64,000 nucleotides of DNA from Flavivirga amylovorans (GCF_030540875.1 NZ_JAUOEM010000001.1:1116001-1180000); one strand, 5' to 3'. Positions 1-8,286 are shown, counted from the stretch's first letter. The notes: a model not told the origin generated them from the letters alone. Translations and numbers: made by a program.

Positions 1-2
1 AT

Positions 3-392
3 TTCTCTTTAAATAAATTGCCAGAATGGAAGCTTAAAGATTCAGAATTAATTATGATGACCATTCGTAGTCACGATCAATTTAATACGACTATTTATGG
101 TTTAAATGATCGTTATCGTGGTGTTTTTAATGAACGACGAATTATTTTTATGAATCGCGAAGACATGAAAAGTAGAAACCTTGAAGAGCACCAGGTTGTA
201 AACTTAACTTCAGAATTTAATGGTAAACTCAGAAAAGCCAATAACTTCAAAGTTGTTGGTTATGATATTCCTAAAAACTGTTGTGCGACTTATTTTCCAG
301 AAACAAATGTGTTAGTACCTATAGATAGTTATGCGCATACAGCGAAAACACCAGCTTCTAAGAGTATTATTATTACCGTGAAAGCGAATTAG
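3..392 (+). CDS. FdhF/YdeP-family molybdopterin oxidoreductase, C-terminal fragment
   Basis: The reading frame is open to the left edge, so this is the 3' end of a gene that begins outside the window; the in-window TTG at position 18 is not a real start. The visible 129 residues match the C-terminal molybdopterin-dinucleotide-binding domain of FdhF/YdeP-type oxidoreductases: an RSHDQFNTTIYG stretch, then DRYRGVFNERR, then YDIPKNCCATYFPETNVLVP, which is typical of this family's tail. These enzymes bind Mo/W-bis-MGD and resemble formate dehydrogenase alpha subunits, but their substrate is often unknown. It lies beside a molybdenum-dependent nitrate reductase locus, though on a separate transcript. 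The stop codon overlaps the end of a convergent ParE pseudogene. Family assignment is secure; the substrate is not. Confidence 0.85.
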   Translation, partial: FSLNKLPEWKLKDSELIMMTIRSHDQFNTTIYGLNDRYRGVFNERRIIFMNREDMKSRNLEEHQVVNLTSEFNGKLRKANNFKVVGYDIPKNCCATYFPETNVLVPIDSYAHTAKTPASKSIIITVKAN

Positions 393-682
393 ATTTTACT
401 TTTTAAGTTTTTAGGATTTTGTTTGTCGTTCCAGAAGAGTAATATTTCTAGTGTGTTTTCATCTAAAGCCCTGTAAATTAATGTAGTTTTCTTTGAAATA
501 GTTAAATTCATATGACCACTTCCTGAATGTTTGCCTAATAAAGGAAATTTTTTAAGCTGTTCTAAAACGTCTTAAACTAAATTAATAAAGGATGTAGCTT
601 CTTTGTTTGTCCATTTTTTAAGAATAAAATCTATTTCAGCTTCAAAAGATAATTCAGTTGTTTTAGTCCAAAAAATTCTCAT
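389..682 (-). pseudogene. ParE/RelE-type toxin, inactivated by an in-frame stop
   Basis: Reading the minus strand from ATG at 682 gives a RelE/ParE-like protein of about 97 codons: it begins MRIFWTKTTELSFEAEIDFI and ends near LLFWNDKQNPKNLKSKI, with the family's characteristic DxRQNP-like end (here NDKQNP). A TAA stop at 572-574 interrupts the frame after FINLV; the frame continues correctly afterwards with DVLEQLKKFPLLGKHSG. A single C-to-T change of a CAA codon would explain it. The gene starts 5 bases after the upstream antitoxin ends, the normal order for such a pair. The toxin is therefore probably dead while the antitoxin stays intact. Confidence that this is a decayed ParE is good; a sequencing error cannot be excluded. 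Confidence 0.8.
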
Positions 683-687
683 AGAAT

Positions 688-930
688 TTAAAAAAGATTG
701 TACTTAGCTCTAATATTAGCCATTACTTCTTCATGGGACTTAACACGACCTTGTTCAGAATCTTCTATGCTTTGAGATAAGAGTCTTTGAATAGATTCAG
801 GTAATTCAGAAATTGAACTCTGTTGAGCTATATCTTCGTTTATTACTTGTTCAAGCTTATATAAGGTTTCTTCATCTGAAACTTTCATCAACTTTTTAAC
901 TATTTTATATTTTCTAGCTTCTAAATCCAT
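688..930 (-). CDS. Antitoxin of a decayed ParDE-type pair
   Basis: A small acidic protein of about 80 residues starting MDLEARKYKIVKK and carrying a central helix region (EETLYKLEQVIN) and the tail RVKSHEEVMANIRAKYNLF. This resembles short Bacteroidota addiction-module antitoxins encoded directly upstream of ParE-like toxins. An upstream in-frame ATG exists at 960, but a good -7 box (TATATTTG on the minus strand, 949-956) lies inside that extension, so I place the start at 930. The partner toxin downstream carries a premature stop, leaving an orphan antitoxin. Function as an antitoxin rests mainly on gene order and general resemblance. Confidence 0.65.
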   Translation of the reverse strand: MDLEARKYKIVKKLMKVSDEETLYKLEQVINEDIAQQSSISELPESIQRLLSQSIEDSEQGRVKSHEEVMANIRAKYNLF

Positions 931-1131
931 AACCATCATGTATACATACAAATATAACAAAAATTGCTCCTAAAATAGTATAATATGAGCTGAGGATGAC
1001 ATCAATAAGTTGATTCATTGAAATTTATTCATTTTTAATTCATGCCCTTATATTTTATCTAATGGATAATTATTCTGACACTAATCTGAGAAATCGTTAA
1101 TAATCAATAACTCGCTAAAAATTATTAAAAC

Positions 1132-1181
1132 TACGTATTTGAAATTACGTAATACTACGTATATTTGTTTTAAAATACGTA
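1132..1181 (+). promoter_or_regulatory. nirB promoter with four TACGTA half-sites
   Basis: Four TACGTA hexamers lie at 1132-1137, 1146-1151, 1156-1161 and 1176-1181, with centres 14, 10 and 20 bp apart. The middle two form TACGTA-ATAC-TACGTA (1146-1161), whose outer frame TAC-N10-GTA equals the geometry of a NarL 7-2-7 site. A Bacteroidota -7 box, TATATTTG, is at 1160-1167 and overlaps the operator by 2 bases. The nirB ATG is at 1185. The exact reverse complement of the 16-mer is found before the NarL-like regulator gene at 7633, and a related site precedes narK. I infer that the site is bound by that regulator or by a Crp/Fnr-type protein. Confidence 0.7.
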
Positions 1182-1184
1182 GTT

Positions 1185-3704
1185 ATGATAAAGATTATAG
1201 TTGTAGGTAATGGTATGGTAGGATATAAATTTTGTGAAAAATTCGTATCTCACTCAAACTCTAAAAACTTTAAACTTACTGTTTTTGGAGAAGAAATAAG
1301 ACCAGCTTACGATCGTGTGCATTTAAGTGAGTTTTTTGAAAATGGAGATGCGAAAGCATTAGAAATGGCTTCCAGAACATGGTACGAAGAACAAGGGATC
1401 GAACTAATTACTAATGAACGAATTACGGATATACACAGGTCTTCCAAAAAAATAACAACAACCAAAGATTTACATTATAAATATGATTATTTGGTCTTAG
1501 CTACTGGATCTGCACCCTTTGTACCAAATATTAACGGTATAGAAAAGAAAGGTGTCTTTGTTTATAGAACTATAGAAGATTTAGAAGCTATGCTAGCCTA
1601 TGCAGATATCTTAAAATCTAAAAATTCAGAAACTACAAAAGCAGCTGTTCTAGGAGGGGGACTTCTGGGTTTAGAAGCTGCTAAAGCTGTTATGGATATG
1701 GGCTTTGAACCTCATGTTGTAGAGTTTGCCCCCAAATTAATGCCTAGACAATTAGATACACGTGCCAGTAAGGTTTTACAAGAAAAAATAGAATCTATAG
1801 GTATTAATGTTCACTTATCTAAAGCCACCAATAAAATTCTAGGAGATGATTCTATTACTGGGATGGAATTTGGTGAATATGATAAAATAGATGTAGACAT
1901 GTTAGTTATTTCTGCAGGTATTAGACCTAGAGATGAATTAGCTAAAACCTGCGACCTGGAAATGGGAGTAAGAGGTGGTATTGTGGTGAATGATAAAATG
2001 CAAACATCCGATCCCGAAATTTACGCTATAGGAGAAGTTGCTTTATACAATCAAATGATTTACGGTTTAGTAGCTCCAGGTTATGACATGGCTGACGTTG
2101 CTGTGAATCAAATTTTAGGTCATTCTGAAGTTGTGATGGAAAGTGATATTGATATGTCTACAAAACTAAAATTAATAGGCGTTGATGTAGCAAGTTATGG
2201 AGAGCCTTTTATGCCAGTAGAAAAAGGCTATTCAATAATTTACGAAAACAAAACAAAAAATTTATATAAGCGAATTAATATTAGTCACGATGGTAAAAAA
2301 CTATTAGGAGGTATCTTGGTTGGAGATGCATCAGATTATAATATGTTACACCAAATTTATCTGAACGGTTTACCAATTCCTGAGGATGCTGAAGAATTAA
2401 TTGTTGGAGCCAGAGGCGAAGGCGAAGGCGGGTTTGGTAGTGTGATGGATATTCCGGATGCTGCTCAAGTATGTTCTTGTGAAAGTGTTACTAAAGGAGA
2501 TATTTGTTGCTCCATTACAGAAGGCGATTGTAATAACTTAGGAGATGTTATAGCAAAAACAAAAGCAACAACAGGCTGCGGAGGTTGTAAGCCCATGGTA
2601 GTCGATTTAGTCAATGAAACGCTTAAATCACTTGGAAAAGAAGTCAAAGAAACCATTTGTGAGCATTTCGATTTTAACAGACAAGAACTTTACGATTTAA
2701 TAAAGATAAATAAAGTAAAAGATTATCAGGAAGCTTTAAATCTGTTTGGCGAAGGTCATGGCTGTGAAACTTGTAAACCACTAGTAGCTTCTATATTTGC
2801 AAGTATTCATATGGAAACGCCTAACCGCCAAGTAGGGATTCAAGATACAAACGATCGATTTTTGGCAAATATTCAACGTAACGGAACCTATTCTGTAGTA
2901 CCAAGAATTCCTGGAGGAGAAATTACACCAGACAAGTTAATTGTTATTGGTCAAGTTGCTAAGAAATATGATTTGTACACTAAAGTAACTGGAGGACAGC
3001 GTATCGATTTATTTGGCGCACAATTACATGAATTACCACTAATATGGAAAGAACTTATAGATGCTGGTTTTGAAAGTGGTCATGCCTACGGTAAATCACT
3101 TCGAACCGTTAAAAGTTGTGTAGGATCTACATGGTGTCGCTATGGTATGCATGAAAGTGTTACTTATGCTATAGAAATTGAAAACCGTTATAGAGGATTA
3201 CGTTCACCACATAAATTAAAAGGTGGTGTGTCAGGATGTATCCGAGAATGTGCAGAAGCTAGAGGAAAAGATTTCGGATTGATAGCTGTAGAAGGAGGTT
3301 GGAATTTATACGTATGTGGAAACGGTGGAGCCACACCAAAACATGCTGTATTATTTGCAGAGCAATTAGATGATGCCACGGCTATTAAATACTTAGATAG
3401 GTTTTTAATGTTTTACATACGAACCGCTGGACCACTAGTAAGAACAGCTCCTTGGTTGGATAAACTAGAAGGTGGCATAGAATATTTAAAGCAAGTCGTT
3501 ATTGAAGATTCTCTTGGAATAGCGGAGGAATTAGAATTAGAAATGCAAGGTTTGGTTGATAAGTATGAATGTGAGTGGAAACAAGCTATTGACAACCCAG
3601 AAATGATGAAACGTTTTAAGCATTTTGTTAATTCGGACGATACAGATGATAATTTGGTATTTGTGCCAATGCGTGATCAAAAAATGCCGAAGGCTTGGAA
3701 CTAG
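1185..3704 (+). CDS. nirB: Assimilatory nitrite reductase large subunit
   Basis: Cytoplasmic NAD(P)H-dependent reduction of nitrite to ammonium. At 839 residues it matches the family (E. coli NirB 847). Order of domains: an FAD/NAD(P)-binding pyridine nucleotide reductase (residues about 1-400; GNGMVGYKF near the start and GGGLLGLEAA for the second Rossmann fold), two cysteine-rich BFD-type [2Fe-2S] regions (CSCE...GCGGCKP, then CETCKP), a ferredoxin-like half domain and the nitrite/sulfite reductase domain with the sirohaem/[4Fe-4S] signature CVGSTWC (CX5C) and CIREC (CX3C). The start is the ATG 18 bases after the -7 box. It heads the cluster with nirD, a DUF4202 gene and a NarX-like kinase. 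Nothing appears truncated. Confidence 0.97.
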   Translation: MIKIIVVGNGMVGYKFCEKFVSHSNSKNFKLTVFGEEIRPAYDRVHLSEFFENGDAKALEMASRTWYEEQGIELITNERITDIHRSSKKITTTKDLHYKYDYLVLATGSAPFVPNINGIEKKGVFVYRTIEDLEAMLAYADILKSKNSETTKAAVLGGGLLGLEAAKAVMDMGFEPHVVEFAPKLMPRQLDTRASKVLQEKIESIGINVHLSKATNKILGDDSITGMEFGEYDKIDVDMLVISAGIRPRDELAKTCDLEMGVRGGIVVNDKMQTSDPEIYAIGEVALYNQMIYGLVAPGYDMADVAVNQILGHSEVVMESDIDMSTKLKLIGVDVASYGEPFMPVEKGYSIIYENKTKNLYKRINISHDGKKLLGGILVGDASDYNMLHQIYLNGLPIPEDAEELIVGARGEGEGGFGSVMDIPDAAQVCSCESVTKGDICCSITEGDCNNLGDVIAKTKATTGCGGCKPMVVDLVNETLKSLGKEVKETICEHFDFNRQELYDLIKINKVKDYQEALNLFGEGHGCETCKPLVASIFASIHMETPNRQVGIQDTNDRFLANIQRNGTYSVVPRIPGGEITPDKLIVIGQVAKKYDLYTKVTGGQRIDLFGAQLHELPLIWKELIDAGFESGHAYGKSLRTVKSCVGSTWCRYGMHESVTYAIEIENRYRGLRSPHKLKGGVSGCIRECAEARGKDFGLIAVEGGWNLYVCGNGGATPKHAVLFAEQLDDATAIKYLDRFLMFYIRTAGPLVRTAPWLDKLEGGIEYLKQVVIEDSLGIAEELELEMQGLVDKYECEWKQAIDNPEMMKRFKHFVNSDDTDDNLVFVPMRDQKMPKAWN

Positions 3705-3794
3705 AAGTTGCCTAAAAAGTTGAATTGTTTAACTGTTGAATTGTGTGATTTAATTGAAATTACGATTAAATAAATCAAGGAATAAACATTTTCC

Positions 3795-3975
3795 GCGTTA
3801 GGGATTGAAGCGGCATCCTTTTTTAATATTGAAACGTCATTGCGAGGCAATTTTTCTTTGCCGTGGCAATCTGTTAATCAATAAAAAGATTACCACGTCG
3901 TTTCTCTCCTCGTAATGACAGAAACGAGAACAAATAAAAAGATATAGAGGAAAGCCCGACCCTTTAGGGTAACGC
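3795..3975. other. Conserved-looking structured intergenic element with an inserted palindrome
   Basis: Between nirB and nirD (about 300 bases), the segments GCGTTAGGGATTGAAGCGGC (3795-3814) and AGGAAAGCCCGACCC (3948-3962) followed by TTTAGGGTAACGC flank the palindromic repeat at 3835-3920. The outer ends GCGTTA (3795-3800) and TAACGC (3970-3975) are complementary, and CCC/GGG can pair near them, so the RNA could close on itself around the inserted repeat. I recall similar GGGATTGAAGCGGCATCC / AAAGCCCGACCC pairs between genes in other Flavobacteria, but I cannot name a described family. Its function is unknown. Confidence 0.4.
3835..3920. repeat. REP-like palindromic repeat (GTCATTGCGAGG...CCTCGTAATGAC)
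   Basis: An imperfect inverted repeat: CGTCATTGCGAGGC at the left pairs with CTCCTCGTAATGACAG at the right, and the inner GTGGCAATCT pairs with AGATTACCAC around an AT-rich loop. This is the general form of dispersed GTCATTGCGAGG repeats seen in Bacteroidota intergenic DNA. It lies inside the nirB-nirD gap and could form a hairpin in the transcript, lowering or stabilising downstream mRNA. Confidence 0.65.
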
Positions 3976-4005
3976 CAAAATAAAATAATATAACATACTA
4001 TAAAA

Positions 4006-4383
4006 ATGCAAGATATACTTAGTCAGTACGAAACAGTAACAGAAGCCGATGTAAAAGAATGGTTTAATGTTGGAGTCGTGTCCGATTTTCCAGAAAATAG
4101 TGGTGCCTGTATTAAATATAAAACGAAACAAATAGCGGTTTATAATTTTAGCAGAACATCTAAATGGTATGCCACACAAAACCTATGTCCGCATAAAATG
4201 GAGATGGTACTATCGTTAGGTATGATAGGAGATAAAGATGATATTCCTAAAGTAGCTTGTCCTATGCATAAAAAGAATTTCTCTTTAGAAGATGGTTCTA
4301 ATCTTGCAGGGGAAGATTTAAAAATAGCGACCTATCCTGTTAAAATTAAGGACGGAAATGTGTATATTGGCTTTTCTGATTAA
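4006..4383 (+). CDS. nirD: Nitrite reductase small subunit (Rieske-like)
   Basis: A 125-residue NirD-type protein, the partner of NirB in NAD(P)H-nitrite reductase. The Rieske ligand pattern is intact: CPH (C-X-H) in NLCPHKMEM and CPMH (C-X2-H) in ACPMHKKNFSL, spaced about 20 residues apart. E. coli NirD lacks these ligands, so here a [2Fe-2S] cluster is more likely to be bound, as in the Bacillus NasE-type subunits. It lies 300 bases after nirB and 11 bases before the DUF4202 gene, consistent with one transcript interrupted by the repeat element at 3795-3975. Confidence 0.92.
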   Translation: MQDILSQYETVTEADVKEWFNVGVVSDFPENSGACIKYKTKQIAVYNFSRTSKWYATQNLCPHKMEMVLSLGMIGDKDDIPKVACPMHKKNFSLEDGSNLAGEDLKIATYPVKIKDGNVYIGFSD

Positions 4384-4394
4384 CACACAAATAA

Positions 4395-4979
4395 ATGAAG
4401 CCCACAAGATTCGAAACAAGTATCGCATTAATAGATAAAAAAAATTCTGAAGACATAAATACATATCAGGTTTCTGGTATAGATTACCCGAAGGAATTAC
4501 TGTATTCGCAGCGTATGTCTCGAAAATTATTACAGTTTAATCCAAATGCTTCAAGAGCGCTCCAAATAGCTGCACGAGCACAGCATATTTGTAGATGGAA
4601 GATCGCAAGAGATGAATACCCTATGGATAGAGTTGGGTATTTAAAATGGCGAGAAACGCTAAAAAAAATGCATGCAGAATTAACTGCCGAAATTCTTAAT
4701 CAAGTTGGATACGATACTGAGTTTATTGATAGAGTTTCTTTATTGATAAACAAAAAGTTAATTAAAAAAAATGAAGAATCTCAAGCTTTAGAAGATACTA
4801 TTTGTTTGGTTTTTTTAGATTATTATTTTGAAGAGTTTGCTGCTAAGCATGAAGATGAAAAGATTATAGATATTCTTAAAAAAACCTGGGTTAAAATGTC
4901 TGATAAAGGGCATGAAGCTGCTCTAAAAATCAAATTTTCAGACAAAAGTTTGGCTTTAATAAAGCAGGCGATTGGTTAA
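4395..4979 (+). CDS. DUF4202 family protein
   Basis: A 194-residue soluble protein matching the DUF4202 family: an N-terminal IDKKNSEDINTYQVSGIDYPKELLYSQRMSRKLL segment, then ARAQHICRWKIARDEYPMDRVGYLKWR and DTICLVFLDYY. The H and D residues spaced through these helices suggest an HD-like metal site, but the activity is unknown. DUF4202 genes are often found beside nitrite reductase genes. Here it sits 11 bases after nirD and 11 bases before the sensor kinase, so it is very probably co-transcribed with them. A role in nitrite reductase maturation or in nitrogen signalling is only a guess from context. Confidence 0.85.
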   Translation: MKPTRFETSIALIDKKNSEDINTYQVSGIDYPKELLYSQRMSRKLLQFNPNASRALQIAARAQHICRWKIARDEYPMDRVGYLKWRETLKKMHAELTAEILNQVGYDTEFIDRVSLLINKKLIKKNEESQALEDTICLVFLDYYFEEFAAKHEDEKIIDILKKTWVKMSDKGHEAALKIKFSDKSLALIKQAIG

Positions 4980-4990
4980 TAATTTATAAC

Positions 4991-6805
4991 ATGAGTAAAA
5001 ACGGTAATTCTTTAGATCAACGTACGTTTGATAAACTAAGCCGTTTGTACATTATTGCATTAAGTGCAGTAGCACTTTCGGTTATTGTTAGTCAAATCCT
5101 TATTAGAAAGCATTTAAACACCCAACAAAGTGATTCTACAGTCATTAATATTGCTGGAAGACAGCGTATGTTAAGTCAGAAACTGACAAAAGAAGTCTTT
5201 TCACTTTCTATAGTAGACAATCAAGAAAAGCGAGGTGCGTTAAAAAAGGAGTTTAAAAATACACTCCAACTATGGGAGTCGTCGCATGATGCGCTCCAGA
5301 AGGGGAATGATAGTCTTGGGTTGCCAGGTAATAATAGTGATGTAATTATAGCGATGTTTAAAGATATTAATTTGTCTTTTAATGCTATAAAAGAAGCATC
5401 TTTTTCAATTATAAAAACGATTGAAAACAATCCAATGGTTCCAACTTCAGTATTTGCAGATGAATTAGAGGTTATTCAACAAAACGAAGCAGCATTTTTG
5501 CTGCAAATGGATCAAATTGTTAACCAATTCGATTTAGAGGCAGAAGAAAAAGTAGCCTGGCTACGTAATTTGGAAACGGTTCTAATGGCAATAACTTTAT
5601 TGCTTTTATTGGCGGAATTACTTTTTATATTCTGGCCAGCAGCTAAAACCGTAAAAAATAATCTTTCCGAATTATTGGAAGCAGAGAAGAAAGCAAAAGA
5701 AATGGCTTATAATGCCGATGTATTAAGTGAAGCCAAAGAAAAATCAATTAAAGAGCTGCGTGCACTAAGTCATGCTATAGACGAAACCCTTTTGTTTGCT
5801 CGTATTGCTCCTAATGGTGTTGTAACACATATGGGCAATAAGTTTTCACGTTTGTTTAAGTTTAGCAAGTTTAATACAAATGTGCTTTTTTCCGAAGTAC
5901 TGTCTATTCATGAAAAAGAACAAACCATTATAGATGACATCGTTTCCAAACATAAAAAAACTGGGTGGCAGGGCGAAGTTAGAGCCACAACAAAGGAAGG
6001 CGTTAGGGTGTGGTTAGAAATGTCAATCATTCCTTTTAGCCCTACTGGTGATACATCTGAATTGTTAATTATTGCTTCAGAAATAACCTCGAAAAAGGCA
6101 GGGCAAATAGAAATAGAAAGATTGACAAAAGCCAGTTTTGAAGAGAAGATGAGTCAGCAAAAAACGATTTCCAGTAAGATTATCGAAAATCAGGAAAAGG
6201 AGCAAAACCGTATCGCTAAAGATGTTCACGATGGTATCGGGCAAATGCTTACAGGGTTAAAGTATAATCTTGAGAGTATTGATATTAGTGATATTGATAA
6301 AACAGCTGTTAAAATTGAACATCTTAAAGAATTGACCGCTAATATTATAAAAGGCGTAAGGACTGCAACATTTAATTTAACACCTCCAGAGTTAACAGAT
6401 TACGGTATCGTACCAGCAATAACGAAATTGACACAAGAACTATCTAAACTTACGGGAAAGCATATCGTGTTTTATAATAAAACAGATTTTATTGATAGAC
6501 AGGATTCGTTAGCAGAAATTAATATCTATAGAATTGTACAGGAAGCGATAAATAATGCTATAAAATATGCAGATTCTACACATATTATAGTATCTCTGTC
6601 GCATAGTAAAGACATACTTAGTATTGTTATTGATGATGATGGGAAAGGTTTTGATCCCAGCAAGGTTAAAAATGTTAAGAATGGAGAAGGAGGTATGGGA
6701 ATGACTTTTATGAAAGAACGCATTAAATATATTAATGGCCGATTATTTCTTAATTCTGAAATAGGTAAAGGGACTCGTGTTACTTTGAATATTCCTTTGA
6801 ATTAG
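4991..6805 (+). CDS. NarX-like nitrate/nitrite sensor histidine kinase
   Basis: A 604-residue membrane sensor. Residues about 20-40 and 198-220 are membrane segments enclosing a periplasmic four-helix-type region with the PilJ/NIT-like signature VINIAGRQRMLSQKL (like the nitrate-binding P-box of NarX). It is followed by a coiled coil, a PAS/PAC domain (about 255-375), a HisKA_3 dimerisation domain with the phosphoacceptor in DVHDGIGQ (His413) and an HATPase_c domain with DDDGKGFDP and GGMGMTFMKERI. It follows the DUF4202 gene by 11 bases. Its likely partner is the NarL-like regulator at 7633, now separated from it by a GIY-YIG gene and repeats. Nitrate or nitrite as ligand is inferred from the domain and neighbours. 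Confidence 0.88.
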   Translation: MSKNGNSLDQRTFDKLSRLYIIALSAVALSVIVSQILIRKHLNTQQSDSTVINIAGRQRMLSQKLTKEVFSLSIVDNQEKRGALKKEFKNTLQLWESSHDALQKGNDSLGLPGNNSDVIIAMFKDINLSFNAIKEASFSIIKTIENNPMVPTSVFADELEVIQQNEAAFLLQMDQIVNQFDLEAEEKVAWLRNLETVLMAITLLLLLAELLFIFWPAAKTVKNNLSELLEAEKKAKEMAYNADVLSEAKEKSIKELRALSHAIDETLLFARIAPNGVVTHMGNKFSRLFKFSKFNTNVLFSEVLSIHEKEQTIIDDIVSKHKKTGWQGEVRATTKEGVRVWLEMSIIPFSPTGDTSELLIIASEITSKKAGQIEIERLTKASFEEKMSQQKTISSKIIENQEKEQNRIAKDVHDGIGQMLTGLKYNLESIDISDIDKTAVKIEHLKELTANIIKGVRTATFNLTPPELTDYGIVPAITKLTQELSKLTGKHIVFYNKTDFIDRQDSLAEINIYRIVQEAINNAIKYADSTHIIVSLSHSKDILSIVIDDDGKGFDPSKVKNVKNGEGGMGMTFMKERIKYINGRLFLNSEIGKGTRVTLNIPLN

Positions 6806-6828
6806 TTTAAAGTCAAGTCCATTGTGTA

Positions 6829-6975
6829 GTCATGTCGACGATAGGAGACATCACATAGCGTTTTATAAGAATAGACAATGCGCGTTTTATGCGATTTCTC
6901 ACTTTGTTCGAAATGACTAAGTGTGTTAATTAGGATTGGTAGTCATGTCGACATCAGGAGACATCATATAATACA
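6829..6975. repeat. Dispersed GTCATnTCGAC...GAGAnATCACAT repeats, left of GIY-YIG copy 1
   Basis: Two direct copies of GTCATGTCGACNNNAGGAGACATCA (6829-6853 and near 6942) flank an inverted copy, GCGATTTCTCACTTTGTTCGAAATGAC (about 6890-6917). The same family recurs at 7375-7466, 25295-25500, 25855-26290 and 34371-34560. The direct and inverted copies can pair into hairpins. They border both GIY-YIG genes in this window. Confidence 0.7.
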
Positions 6976-7005
6976 GGAATGTTAAAAAAAATCATATTCA
7001 GGTGA

Positions 7006-7305
7006 TTAGAATATTTGATTATTCAAGTTTTCCCATTTAGGATTAAAATCAGATACTAACTTATTTTTCTTTTCTCGTCTCCATTTTTTCAATTCTTTTT
7101 CTCTGGCAATACCGATTTTGGGATAATCAAAAGTTTCATAATAAACAAGATAAACACAACCATACTTACCAGCAAAGGACTTTTTAGCATTTTGACTATC
7201 AAAATAATGTTGAGACAATCTGTTTTGGATATTATTGGTAAACCCGATATATAAGGTCGTTCGAAATTTATTAGTTGTTATGTAAACGAAGTATTTGTGT
7301 AGCAT
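7006..7305 (-). CDS. GIY-YIG nuclease family protein, copy 1
   Basis: A 99-residue single-domain GIY-YIG protein: FVYITTNKFRTTLYIGFTNN contains the motif's Y and Y-I-G elements, followed by the conserved R/H (NRLSQHYF) and a catalytic Glu region (ARAKELKKWRREKK-like; here AREKELKKWRREKK). It resembles stand-alone UvrC-N-like endonucleases. A second copy at 25533 differs at only 5 of 99 positions. Both copies are bordered on each side by the dispersed GTCATTTCGAC repeats, and this one lies between a kinase and its presumed response regulator, which suggests it moved in. Its own mobility or homing activity is unproven. Confidence 0.85.
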   Translation of the reverse strand: MLHKYFVYITTNKFRTTLYIGFTNNIQNRLSQHYFDSQNAKKSFAGKYGCVYLVYYETFDYPKIGIAREKELKKWRREKKNKLVSDFNPKWENLNNQIF

Positions 7306-7374
7306 GAATTAAATATAATACTTTTACTTAAAAAGTAGGATTTGTCATATGATTAATTTGAAATATTAAAAAGA

Positions 7375-7466
7375 CCTCAGAGTCATGACAATAGGAGACA
7401 TCGCATAGTATTTTAAATAAGAAGTGATCCCTTTTATGTGATTTCTCACTTTGTTCGAAATGACTC
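7375..7466. repeat. Dispersed repeats, right of GIY-YIG copy 1
   Basis: GTCATGACAATAGGAGACATCGCATAG (about 7383-7409) and the inverted TATGTGATTTCTCACTTTGTTCGAAATGAC (about 7435-7464) face each other across about 25 bases. They match the family left of the GIY-YIG gene. The rest of the 7305-7633 gap holds the regulator promoter. Confidence 0.7.
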
Positions 7467-7577
7467 AGAATGTAGAATTATTATTTTAGTTGATTCATAA
7501 ACAAATCTTAATTTAGACAACCACATAATAAGTCTTTAGCTATTATGCCCACATTTTATCTATAATCCACATCAAAA

Positions 7578-7608
7578 TACGTAGTATTACGTAAAATTCT
7601 TATTTTTG
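7578..7608 (+). promoter_or_regulatory. Promoter of the NarL-like regulator with TACGTA operator
   Basis: TACGTA-GTAT-TACGTA at 7578-7593 is the exact reverse complement of the nirB operator 16-mer at 1146-1161. A -7 box, TATTTTTG, lies at 7601-7608, and the gene's ATG is at 7633. Because the regulator's own promoter carries the site, autoregulation is likely if the regulator is the binder. Confidence 0.72.
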
Positions 7609-7632
7609 TACTTATAATTCAAGTTTATAAAT

Positions 7633-8286
7633 ATGATTAACATAGTTTTAGCAGATGACCATGAGCTAGTAAGGGATGGTATAAAAGCACTTTTAGAGGA
7701 TCAACAAGGGATCGAGGTTATAGATGAAGCTGCAGACGGTCGAGACGCTTTAGAAGTTTTAAGTCGTACCAATCCAGATTTGTTAATTGTAGATATAAGA
7801 ATGCCTGAACTTAATGGTATTGAAGTTGTAACAGAAGTTACGAAAACATATAAAAATGTAAAAACTTTGGTGCTCTCAATGCACGACTCCGAAGAATACG
7901 TTGTTAAAGCGATTCAGGCTGGAGCTGATGGTTATTTATTAAAAGGAGCCAGTAAAGATGAGTTCTTAAAAGCTATTACCAAAGTAGCATCTGGAGGTAA
8001 ATACTTTACAGGTGATGTATCTGCCATTATTATGAATAATTTTGTAAGCGGAAATGCTACAGCTACTCCAAAGAAAGAAGTAGAAGCAGACCCGTTTCAT
8101 CTTACCAAAAGAGAAAAGCAAATACTTAGTTTAGTTTTACAACTTAAAAATAATAAAGTGATTGCTGAAGAACTTAAAATTAGCAAGCGTACAGCCGAAG
8201 TGCATCGTTTTAATCTTATGAAAAAATTAGATGTAAAAAATATTATGGAACTTAATAATAAAGCTAAGGAGTATAAACTTGTTTAA
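7633..8286 (+). CDS. NarL/LuxR-family response regulator
   Basis: A 217-residue two-domain regulator. The N-terminal receiver has the acidic pair D8-D9, phosphoacceptor Asp54 (LLIVDIRMPELNG), the switch Ser (VLSMHD) and Lys (YLLKGAS). The C-terminal LuxR-type helix-turn-helix (about residues 150-217) reads FHLTKREKQILSLVLQ...IAEELKISKRTAEVHRFNLMKKLDV. It is the obvious partner of the HisKA_3 kinase at 4991, as in NarXL/NreBC systems. Its promoter, and those of nirB and narK, share the TAMGTA-N4-TACKTA operator, so it is the best candidate for that site's binder. The partner assignment is inferred, not shown. Confidence 0.9.
   Translation: MINIVLADDHELVRDGIKALLEDQQGIEVIDEAADGRDALEVLSRTNPDLLIVDIRMPELNGIEVVTEVTKTYKNVKTLVLSMHDSEEYVVKAIQAGADGYLLKGASKDEFLKAITKVASGGKYFTGDVSAIIMNNFVSGNATATPKKEVEADPFHLTKREKQILSLVLQLKNNKVIAEELKISKRTAEVHRFNLMKKLDVKNIMELNNKAKEYKLV

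Noticed and set aside
2465-3595. Three 60-63-codon minus-strand frames inside nirB
   Set aside because: They lie wholly within a well-supported coding gene on the other strand and show no family features.
3964-4179. 71-codon minus-strand frame opposite nirD
   Set aside because: It is antisense to nirD and its Phe/Tyr-rich sequence looks like a reverse translation of the real gene.
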